A DNA stretch of 64,000 bases from Lewinellaceae bacterium (lineage in GTDB: Bacteria; Bacteroidota; Bacteroidia; Chitinophagales; Saprospiraceae): assembly GCA_020636095.1 (NCBI GenBank), contig JACJYN010000008.1:310001-374000 (forward strand). The letters run 5' to 3'. Position numbers and translations under genes: made by a program. The notes beneath the pieces are model-generated. The model did no database searches, had not been told where the DNA came from, and saw only the letters and a list, made by a program, of their open reading frames with translations. Of this stretch, positions 57,427 to 64,000 are shown in pieces (position 1 is the stretch's first letter; every line of letters starts with the position of its first letter).

Positions 57427-59892
57427 TTAATACGGATCCACATCCACATTCACCCGCACCCCGCTGTATCCGGAAGTTTGCTGCATCCCGTCAATGGCTT
57501 GCTGCACCACCTCTTTGGCGAAGCGAATCTTCTTCGCATCGCGCGGCAGCTTGATGAGGAAATCCAGCAGATAGTAGCCGCGCACCCGGCCGACGTAGGG
57601 CACTGCCGGGCCAATGGCCCATTCCCCCAATTTACTTTTCAGTGCATTTTCAAATAAAGAAGCTCCCTCATTGAGGGTCTGTGGCTTTTTATGCTTCAGG
57701 GTGATGCGGATGAGACGGTAGTAGGGCGGATATTTAAACTGTTGCCGTTCCATCATCTCCCGGGTAAAGAAGCCCGCGTAGTCATTGGCCAGTACCTCCC
57801 TGATGACGGGGCTGGTGGTATTGAAGGCCTGTATGATCACCTTACCCTGTTTGTGCTTGCGGCCGGCGCGGCCACTCACCTGCAACATGAGCTGGAAGGC
57901 CCGTTCGCCGGCGCGGAAGTCCGGAAACTGCAGCAACTGGTCAGCGCTGAGTACTCCCACAACGCCTACCTTTTCGAAGTCCAGCCCTTTGGTCACCATC
58001 TGGGTGCCCACGAGGATATCCAGGCGGCCTTCCTCGAAGTCGTTGATCAGCTTGGCGTGAGCGTTTTTGCCGCGCACCGTTTCCAGGTCCATGCGGCCGA
58101 TCTTAGCATCGGGCAGGTAGATTTTGAGTTCATCCTCGATCTTTTCGGTGCCAAAGCCTTTCAGGACCAGCTGTTTGGCGCCGCAGGCGGGGCAGGCGTC
58201 GGGCAGGCGGGCGGTGTAGCCGCAGTAGTGGCACTTCAGAACGTTTTTGAACTTATGATAGGTCAGGCTCACATCGCAATGGATGCACTCGGAATGCCAG
58301 TCGCAGGTGAGGCAGCGATAGGTAGGCGAATAGCCCCGGCGGTTCTGAAAGAGGATAGCCTGTTCGCCTCTTTCGAGAGCGGCTTTGAGTTCGTCCAGCA
58401 GAACGGAAGTAAAGTGAGAATGCAGCTTCTGCTCCTGCATCTGCCGTTTGGCGTCGACGAGCTCCACCGCCGGCAGCTGCAGGCCACCGAAGCGCTCCGG
58501 CATACCAACTAGCCCATACTTGCCCGTTTTGGCGTTGAAGTAAGATTCGAGCGAAGGGGTGGCTGTGCCCAGCAGCGTTTTAGCGCCGTGCAGGTGAGCG
58601 AGGTAGACCGCCGCATCCCGGGCATTGTACCGGGGGCTGGGGTCGTATTGCTTATAGGAACTGTCGTGTTCTTCATCGACGATGATGAGCCCCAGCTTGC
58701 GAAACGGCAGGAATAAGGCCGATCGGGCGCCCAACACAACGGGTTTGTCTTTTAGCACACCGTTCCACATCTCCACCCGCTCGTTGTTGCTGAAGCGGGA
58801 ATGGTAGATGGAGAGCTGGTCGCCGAAGACTTTCTCCAGCCGGCTGGTAATCTGGGTGGTCAGGGCGATCTCCGGCAACAAGTAGAGCACCTGCTCCCCT
58901 CGCTGGATCGCTTCCTGGATCAATTCGATATAGACGCGGGTTTTGCCACTGCCCGTAACCCCATGCAGCAGCACTACGTTCTTATCCCGGAAATGGCCGC
59001 GCAATTCCTCCAGGGCCTGCTCCTGTTGTTCCGAAAGCGTATCGGCGTCTACGGTCTCTTCCTCGTAGCCGCCCAGGCGGCTCACTTCCCGGCCGTACAA
59101 TTCAAAAATCTCCTTCTTTTCCATCGCCTTCAGTACCGAGGCATCCACATTCGCCTTGGTATATATGTCCTGCCGGCGGACGAACTCCAGTTGCCTGGAA
59201 ACCTGCACATAGGCCATCAAAGCTTCTACCTGCCGGGTAGAGCGGCTGCACAACTCGAAGGCCTCTTCCAGCCGTTTAGGCTGTGAGGCGTAAGGCTCCC
59301 GCAGGCGCACACAGGCCACCGTCTTGGGTTTATACTTGGCCTTGAGGTCTTCCTTGAGGTAGACGATCCGCTTTTCCAGCATGCGCCTGATCAGCGGGTA
59401 GACCGTTTTCTGCTGTAAAATGCCCCGTACCTCTTCAATGCTGATCTCGTTCTGAATGCTCAGGGCTTCGGCAATGAGATACTCTTTATCATCCAGGCCT
59501 TCGAAGTCTTCATCGAACAGGGGGCTGAGGGTCAGGCGGGTCTCGCTGGCTAGTTTGAGGTTGGCGGGCAGGGCAGCGTGCATGACTTCCCCCAGGGTAC
59601 AGAGGTAATAATCCGCCAGCCATTGCCAAAGCTGCAATTGTATTTTGTTGATGATAGGCTCATCATCCACCACCGACAAGATGGGCTTGGGCGTGTATGC
59701 CTCCGGCGCCCGGCGGTGCTGCTCGATCACCAGGGCCGTGTATAGCTTGGCCTTGCCAAACTGCACCTCCACCCGCTTGCCAAAGCTGGCGTCCGGGATG
59801 AGATGCTCCGGCACGGCGTAGGTATACGGCTTGGGCACTGCCAATGGCAGAATGACCGTGACGTAGGTTTGGGTGGCGGTGATGGGGTGCAT
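57427..59892 (-). CDS. priA: Primosomal protein N' (replication restart helicase PriA)
   Basis: An 821-residue SF2 helicase that reloads the replisome at stalled forks. Walker A is LLHGVTGSGKTRVY near residue 306-316, and the DEEH box is in IIVDEEHDSSYKQYDPSP (about 404). The cysteine-rich zinc region lies at about 520-570 (YRCLTCDWHSECIHCD, KCHYCGY, CPACG). C-terminal helicase motifs ILVGTQMVTKGLDFEKVGVVGVLSAD and QVSGRAGRKHKQGKVIIQ complete the set. The N-terminal DNA-binding domain begins VILPLAVPKPYTYAVPEHL. All motifs are intact. A TATCTTTG promoter box lies about 100 bases upstream. It is monocistronic on the minus strand, with a divergent pseudogene next to it. Confidence 0.97.
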   Translation of the reverse strand: MHPITATQTYVTVILPLAVPKPYTYAVPEHLIPDASFGKRVEVQFGKAKLYTALVIEQHRRAPEAYTPKPILSVVDDEPIINKIQLQLWQWLADYYLCTLGEVMHAALPANLKLASETRLTLSPLFDEDFEGLDDKEYLIAEALSIQNEISIEEVRGILQQKTVYPLIRRMLEKRIVYLKEDLKAKYKPKTVACVRLREPYASQPKRLEEAFELCSRSTRQVEALMAYVQVSRQLEFVRRQDIYTKANVDASVLKAMEKKEIFELYGREVSRLGGYEEETVDADTLSEQQEQALEELRGHFRDKNVVLLHGVTGSGKTRVYIELIQEAIQRGEQVLYLLPEIALTTQITSRLEKVFGDQLSIYHSRFSNNERVEMWNGVLKDKPVVLGARSALFLPFRKLGLIIVDEEHDSSYKQYDPSPRYNARDAAVYLAHLHGAKTLLGTATPSLESYFNAKTGKYGLVGMPERFGGLQLPAVELVDAKRQMQEQKLHSHFTSVLLDELKAALERGEQAILFQNRRGYSPTYRCLTCDWHSECIHCDVSLTYHKFKNVLKCHYCGYTARLPDACPACGAKQLVLKGFGTEKIEDELKIYLPDAKIGRMDLETVRGKNAHAKLINDFEEGRLDILVGTQMVTKGLDFEKVGVVGVLSADQLLQFPDFRAGERAFQLMLQVSGRAGRKHKQGKVIIQAFNTTSPVIREVLANDYAGFFTREMMERQQFKYPPYYRLIRITLKHKKPQTLNEGASLFENALKSKLGEWAIGPAVPYVGRVRGYYLLDFLIKLPRDAKKIRFAKEVVQQAIDGMQQTSGYSGVRVNVDVDPY

Positions 59893-59992
59893 TTAGTGTG
59901 TATCTGTGTATTCTACTTTTTGTTTCAAAACTATAACTTTTTTGTTTAAACCAAAAGAATACTTGAAACAAAAAAGTAAAAGCCTTATCTTG

Positions 59993-60000
59993 CAAAGATA
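59993..60000 (-). promoter_or_regulatory. Bacteroidota -7 box TATCTTTG for priA
   Basis: The minus strand reads TATCTTTG, an exact TAnnTTTG match, about 100 bases before the priA ATG. Possible -33 TTG words lie at 60023-60029, with a spacer slightly longer than ideal. Confidence 0.4.
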
Positions 60001-60012
60001 CAATCTTGGTGC

Positions 60013-60741
60013 ATGGAGGCCACAACAAAAAAAATAAGCTATCAGGAATTTCGTCAGATGGAATTTGACGACAGTGATCGCTTTCTCTACGAACTCCTGA
60101 ATGGTGAACTAGTGAAAAGATTTGCCCCATCACCCCTGCACCAACGCATTTCCCGGCGGCTATCCTATAAGATTGAATCGTGGATACAAGAAAAGGATTT
60201 GGGAGAATTGTTCTATTCCCCCATTGACGTTTTTCTGGATGATTTCAATGTCCCCCAGCCTGACCTTATTTTCATCAAAAAAGAACGACTCGAAATTGTC
60301 CACCTCGAAGTGGCAATCATAGGGATGCCCGCTGGTGGTCGAGATTTTATCTCCCAGCTCGATTAAACAAGACCGTTTCGAAAGAATGGAGATTTATCAA
60401 CGATTTAAGGCGCCCGAATACTGGATCGTCGACCCGGCCAATGGCAGTATCGAAGTTTATGAGCGTGTTGGGGATTTACCCTTTGGCCTGCAAATGTGCA
60501 TCTTTTGAACCTCATTTCGCCATTTTTTCGCCACGTAGCGATGCTATGCGGCTCAAAAATGGCTTCCTGAGAACCAAAATCTGCTCATTTTCGACATCAA
60601 AAGTAAATCCCCAACACGCTCTATATCTTACAGAATGATAAATTTGAGATCGGCAGTTTTGCCGCTCAGGAGGGTACTTTCCAATCTCCAGCGCTCGGAG
60701 GCTGGGAACTGGAGGTGAAAAGTGTATTTGAGAAGCCCTAA
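60013..60741 (+). pseudogene. Uma2-family nuclease pseudogene (frameshift plus MITE insertion)
   Basis: The reading frame begins ATTKKISYQEFRQME and runs through LYELLNGELVKR, FYSPIDVFLDDFNVPQPDLIFI, all typical of the Uma2/DUF820 nuclease family, and breaks near 60340. In another frame it continues as PLVVEILSPSS, KQDRFERMEIYQRFKAPEYW and IVDPANGSIEVY. There a 161-bp inverted-repeat element (60461-60621) interrupts the gene. After it the text resumes as ILQNDKFEIGSF and ends GGWELEVKSVFEKP. Two independent lesions make it non-functional. Confidence 0.9.
60461..60621. mobile_element. TAGC-core element H inserted in the Uma2 gene (161 bp)
   Basis: Perfect 19-bp ends GAGCGTGTTGGGGATTTAC in inverted orientation and a centre TAGCGATGCTA at 60536-60546, exactly midway. 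TAT at 60458-60460 and 60622-60624 is the apparent 3-bp target duplication. Removing the element and one TAT restores the reading frame GSIEVYILQNDK. Confidence 0.88.
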
Positions 60742-60866
60742 GGGGCGCAAGCGGGACTGTTCGCAATTCGCAATTCGCCGTTCGCCGTTCGCAAATCACT
60801 GAAAATCAAGAGGCTTTTTTTAAAAGAAACAGAAAATTGAACTATCCTACGTAAGCTGCCCCATGA

Positions 60867-60953
60867 GACTGTTCAATGTTCTGTGCCCGAAGTTCAATGT
60901 AACCTTGGTTTCCGGCGCAACTTCGAACCTTAAACACAGAACTTTGAACAGTC
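60867..60953. repeat. Hairpin element C (87 bp)
   Basis: The ends GACTGTTCAATGTTCTGTG and (reversed) GACTGTTCAAAGTTCTGTG frame a 49-base interior containing CCTTGGTTTCCGGCGC. A disrupted copy occurs at 46807-46925. It lies in the gap downstream of the SH3 lipoprotein gene and could act as terminator or be a mobile relic. Confidence 0.72.
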
Positions 60954-61035
60954 CCTGCCCCATTTGGACAACCATTATAACATTATAGCCCTTTAACACT
61001 CTGCCTCCTGCCCCTATTCCAAACACCGCTCCACC

Positions 61036-61842
61036 TCAATCCCCCTCCAGCAATACATTCATCCGCCACTGGCCTTCGGCCGTCTTTTTAAACCCCACTC
61101 TGTATTCCACCGGATTTCCAATAAACTTTCCAAACACATACCCCTGCGTGCCGCTGAGCAGTTCTACCCGCACCCAGGGATACGTTTCCCCGCCGATCTC
61201 CTCTTCGCGCTCCTCGTCCAGGATGGTGACAATGTCGTAGGAAATGGTTTTGAGTATTTTACTGTTCAGGCTGGGCTTTTCCCGCAGGCGCACCCCCGCT
61301 CCGGCGATGGCGCCGTAATCGGAAGGGTCGTACAAGCCCGGCCAGGTGGAGAAAATATAGGGAGCCGTGTAGATGGTGCGGTTATCGGAAAAGGTACCGC
61401 CCTGAAACAGGAGGCGCCCGAGCAGCGCCCATATCTGGAGGGTGTCCGGCTGTTTAGAAGCCAGCCCCCAACGACTGACAAAATCGTCGAAGCTGTTCTC
61501 TTCGCCGAACGTTACTTTGATGTCCTTGGCGGTGACATCCAGCAGGGCGAAAACATTTTTTTCGGCTACTGTTTTTTTTAGCTGTTCCCGGAACACATAA
61601 AAGGCGGTATCCAGCGGCGCTTCATCTACCGGATACAGCTTTCCCTCCTCTTTCACCTGATAGGTGGGGATGGAGTCAGCCTGAGCTTCCCTGAATGCAA
61701 GGTAGCTTTTGCGCAGGGAATCCCGGTTAAGCACCGTTTTGGAAGCATTGGAATCGGAAGGGGCATCGCCGGCCTGCTGGCTATCATTGCCGCAGGACGC
61801 CAGCAGGACGCCCAGGCTTAGGGTAACAATTAACGCTCTCAT
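61036..61842 (-). CDS. SH3-domain lipoprotein
   Basis: A 268-residue envelope protein. Lipobox LLASC (Cys17). An SH3b-type domain is clear at about 180-235 (GAGVRLREKPSLNSKILKTISYDIVTILDE then the closing VELLSGTQGYVFGKFIG). A helical part (about 70-150) with FREQLKKTVAEKNVFALLDVTAKDIKVTFG precedes it. SH3b domains often bind peptidoglycan or protein tails. The gene has the same direction as the transglutaminase-like gene upstream, with 87 bases between. Function is not known. The last residues VLLEGD end shortly before a series of small repeats. Confidence 0.82.
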   Translation of the reverse strand: MRALIVTLSLGVLLASCGNDSQQAGDAPSDSNASKTVLNRDSLRKSYLAFREAQADSIPTYQVKEEGKLYPVDEAPLDTAFYVFREQLKKTVAEKNVFALLDVTAKDIKVTFGEENSFDDFVSRWGLASKQPDTLQIWALLGRLLFQGGTFSDNRTIYTAPYIFSTWPGLYDPSDYGAIAGAGVRLREKPSLNSKILKTISYDIVTILDEEREEEIGGETYPWVRVELLSGTQGYVFGKFIGNPVEYRVGFKKTAEGQWRMNVLLEGD

Positions 61843-61929
61843 CGCAAAGGGGTGTTTTCGTTTTGTATTACTCCACTAATTTACGATAATCTGCCGGACG
61901 AGCCACTTTCAAGTAGCGCGTAATTTTTT

Positions 61930-63150
61930 TTACAAATTATTCCAGCTATCCAGGTAGATTCTCCACTGCCCATCCGCCAACTTTTTCCAGACGACGACGT
62001 ATTTACCATCCCAATAGGAAAGGCTGCCATCTCCCCGCCGGGTGGCGCCCTCGTAATAACCCCAGTCGTACGCCGTATCCCCTTGCAAAACGATCTCCTC
62101 CGGTTTGATGCGATGGTGCACGGTGCGGCTCTCCCGGCCGGCCGGCGGGGTCCAGTAGTTGCGGATGGTAGCTTCACCCCGCAGGATATCACCTCGTTGC
62201 GGAAAAAGCTTGGCGTCAGTCGTATAGGCATCGACAACCGCATCAAAATCGCCCTCCACCAGGCTTCGGGAAAAGGCGTCAATGTTCTGATGGATAATAC
62301 CCAGATCGGTGGACAGGAATTCCGCTTTGAGTTCCTGATAGGCCTCTGCCAGCGCGGCAATAGCGTTGCCGTGCTCATGCAGGTTGGCCTCGCCCTGGAA
62401 GGCGGCCAGGGCGAGAGGGGCGAGTTGCTCTACCCGGCTTTTCCAGCGCTCCCAGGAGGCCAGTTGCGACAACTGGCCATAGTACAGATGGTTAAACCCC
62501 TCAATAGCATAATCTGCTGTCCGATTAATCCACCCTCCCTCTTTTTCCACAAAAATGGCAAAAGGGGCGATCATATCCTCCGAGCTGGGGTCCAGCGAAT
62601 ACCGCCTGGTAAAGCCGTAGCGGGCGGCCAGCCAGGGGCGCATGCCTACCACCCCCAGCGAAGGGTCGGCGGGTATCCATAAGCCCGTAGCCTGATCGAA
62701 CACCTCCAGCCAGACATGGTCGTTATGCTGCCGGCCAAAGACGGAAGCTTTATTACCGATTTCGGCCACCCGCCGCTCCGCATCGGCCTGTCGTTGATCA
62801 GAAGAAAGGTGCAGGTTGACCTCCCGAACGCGGCGCATCTTTACTCCGAGGGTTTCCAGAGAGGCTTTGGTGATCATGGCCAGTTCGTTGCAGTTGCCAC
62901 CGCGCCGTGCCAGGATGTCTTCCACCGTTCGTTTTTGGTAATCAGTATACGTCCAGTCGAAATGGCGGGCGTACCAATCCACCACCGCTTTGGCCTTTTC
63001 CAAGTCCGTCTCCGCTTTGGCGGTGATGTATTTGGAAAAGGCGGGCAGGTCTTCCAGCGCAAGGTGGTACAGGCTGTCGGTAGATAATTCCTGGCCGAAG
63101 GCCGGCAGGGCGAAGAATAAAAGAGGAAAAAAGAGTTGTTTTTTAATCAT
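61930..63150 (-). CDS. Transglutaminase-like protein with C-terminal SnoaL/DUF4440-like domain
   Basis: A 406-residue secreted protein (signal peptide 1-19, ending AFGQ). The transglutaminase-core triad is Cys87 (RGGNCNELAM), His145 (HNDHVWLEVF) and Asp162 (PADPSLG), so the protease/transamidase-like active site is intact. A helical linker with EGFNHLYYGQLSQLASWERW follows. The last 130 residues (LVEGDFDAVVDAYTTDAKLFPQRGDILRG, then DWGYYEGATRRGDGSLSYWDGKYVVVWKK) are a SnoaL-like/DUF4440 domain, a cone-shaped fold that often binds small molecules. The combination is uncommon. It is on the minus strand upstream of the SH3 lipoprotein gene and may be cotranscribed with it. Confidence 0.88.
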   Translation of the reverse strand: MIKKQLFFPLLFFALPAFGQELSTDSLYHLALEDLPAFSKYITAKAETDLEKAKAVVDWYARHFDWTYTDYQKRTVEDILARRGGNCNELAMITKASLETLGVKMRRVREVNLHLSSDQRQADAERRVAEIGNKASVFGRQHNDHVWLEVFDQATGLWIPADPSLGVVGMRPWLAARYGFTRRYSLDPSSEDMIAPFAIFVEKEGGWINRTADYAIEGFNHLYYGQLSQLASWERWKSRVEQLAPLALAAFQGEANLHEHGNAIAALAEAYQELKAEFLSTDLGIIHQNIDAFSRSLVEGDFDAVVDAYTTDAKLFPQRGDILRGEATIRNYWTPPAGRESRTVHHRIKPEEIVLQGDTAYDWGYYEGATRRGDGSLSYWDGKYVVVWKKLADGQWRIYLDSWNNL

Positions 63151-63306
63151 TTTACAGTCGGGTTGAATGAATGTGTATATGTGTATGCGGGCATTTTTAT
63201 CCGGCTGAGGTATGAAGACGGACGTGTATAAGTATTAAGTGTCTCGTACCAAGCCAGCAGGTTCAGGAAGGGTGGCCTATTTATGCCTGGCTCTAATATG
63301 TATCAT

Positions 63307-63936
63307 TCATTTGATATCCAATACAATCCCATTGATCGACTCAAAACAACCAATCGGCACCCAGTTTATCTGCTCAATATAAATTCTATTTGGTTCTTTC
63401 AATCCCGATATTTCATCTCTTATTCTTTTGGGGATCCGGCCTCCACTTATTTCATATTGACGAAACGCCCCGCTTTTTTCAGTAATGATAAGATGAAAAC
63501 CATAAATTTTGGGCTCTTCAATCCATGGACAGGCATATTTGACTCTAATGCCCTCGGCTTTTCCCAAGTTCTTTTTGTTTATTGAACCTTCCAGGAATAA
63601 TCCATCGCCAATATGTAAATAGGCGGTTGCCCGATTCTTATTTTTAATAAGAAGGGTGTCGAAAAGCACTGCCCCACTATTATTTTTGATTACCAATCCC
63701 GATGTGTCTTGAATGAGGCCGGTTATTTCAAATTTACAATCTACAAAGGAGCGTTCTTTTTCAAGCCCTTCAATTTTGGCTGTCAGGCCAGTGCAATCAT
63801 CCATTCCCGTATATCGGATCGTATTCACGACAGATGAATAAACTACGTTCCCTTCCCTTCCATCGATGGTGATCTGCCCAAGTCCATGAGAAGAAAAAGC
63901 TACCAGTAAAACAAGAATCTTTATTACCTCTGTCAT
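63307..63936 (-). CDS. Secreted protein with GldM-tail-like C-terminus (209 aa)
   Basis: A signal peptide (1-20, SSHGLGQ) precedes a beta-rich protein. The C-terminal part (about 145-209) has the pattern FHLIITEKSGAFRQYEISGG, then RIPKRIRDEISGLKEPNRIYIEQI, which recalls the terminal domain of GldM, the gliding/type IX secretion ring protein (which ends with a similar KxGDRVYxxxI). The region before it has repeated Gly and Asn turns and two pairs of cysteines (CTGL, CKFE, CPWI, CFES). It may be a relative that uses the GldM-type fold, not a full GldM. The first ATG is used, and there is little sequence left upstream in the window. Confidence 0.6.
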   Translation of the reverse strand: MTEVIKILVLLVAFSSHGLGQITIDGREGNVVYSSVVNTIRYTGMDDCTGLTAKIEGLEKERSFVDCKFEITGLIQDTSGLVIKNNSGAVLFDTLLIKNKNRATAYLHIGDGLFLEGSINKKNLGKAEGIRVKYACPWIEEPKIYGFHLIITEKSGAFRQYEISGGRIPKRIRDEISGLKEPNRIYIEQINWVPIGCFESINGIVLDIK

Positions 63937-64000
63937 AGCTCCTGATCTAGAATTATTGGACGTCAGAAAAATTGGCCATACAGGCGCAGTCCTAATCCTT

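Overview
The window is about 52 to 55 percent G+C by eye. It looks like a chromosomal segment of a Bacteroidota bacterium, most likely of the Saprospiria (Lewinella/Phaeodactylibacter-like). The evidence is many lipoproteins with C-terminal lipobox cysteines, TAnnTTTG-type -7 promoter boxes, secreted GH29, M13 and FG-GAP proteins, a protein with a GldM-like tail, and nSTAND proteins carrying CHAT protease domains. No rRNA, tRNA, CRISPR array or complete IS was recognised. Protein names rest on motif and family recognition from the sequence alone.

Layout. Positions 1-6.5 kb, minus strand, hold the cap-to-tube half of an extracellular contractile injection system (eCIS) operon: Pvc16-type cap protein, an eCIS-associated protein, sheath, two helical proteins of unknown role, two tail tube proteins, a DUF5908 protein, and the first codons of a probable LysM baseplate-hub protein that leaves the window. 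Just upstream and co-directional (7.1-9.7 kb) are a subtilisin-fold protein in which all three catalytic residues are replaced, and a three-span membrane protein. From 10.5 to 13.9 kb lie a CARDB-type lipoprotein pair, a D-2-hydroxyacid dehydrogenase and a VOC protein. A 2064-residue CHAT-nSTAND-propeller-polytopic membrane protein fills 14.3-20.5 kb, and a shorter paralogue with a WD40 tail lies at 39.7-44.2 kb, bracketed by gene wreckage. Between them are a D-aminoacylase, a MntA/HepT toxin-antitoxin pair, a sterol-desaturase-type hydroxylase, a 1-Cys peroxiredoxin, metY-metX under a SAM-I riboswitch, an OFA transporter, OsmC, an SDR, a di-heme peroxidase, a large secreted barrel-like protein, a cytochrome c/FG-GAP lipoprotein and a YcaQ-type DNA glycosylase. 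The right part carries a TPR protein, DUF1697, a tandem GH29 alpha-L-fucosidase, a membrane protein with a PD-(D/E)XK-like motif, ArsR, M13 and M14 peptidases, PriA, a disrupted Uma2 gene, an SH3 lipoprotein, a transglutaminase-like protein and a GldM-tail-like protein.

Intergenic DNA is unusually rich in small inverted-repeat elements. One family of 151-153 bp MITEs has four copies, each flanked by an 8-bp target duplication (three exact, one with a mismatch). A second family of about 150-170 bp hairpins shares a central TAGC(N3-4)GCTA palindrome but has several different outer ends. In four cases the outer end supplies exactly the stop codon of the neighbouring gene. One such element lies inside the eCIS operon, one is nested-hit by the 151-bp MITE, one is hit by a third element, and one has destroyed the Uma2 gene. 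Removing the last restores the downstream reading frame.

The strongest leads are the eCIS operon with its inactive subtilase partner, the two CHAT-nSTAND sensor proteases, and the stop-codon-anchored hairpin family.
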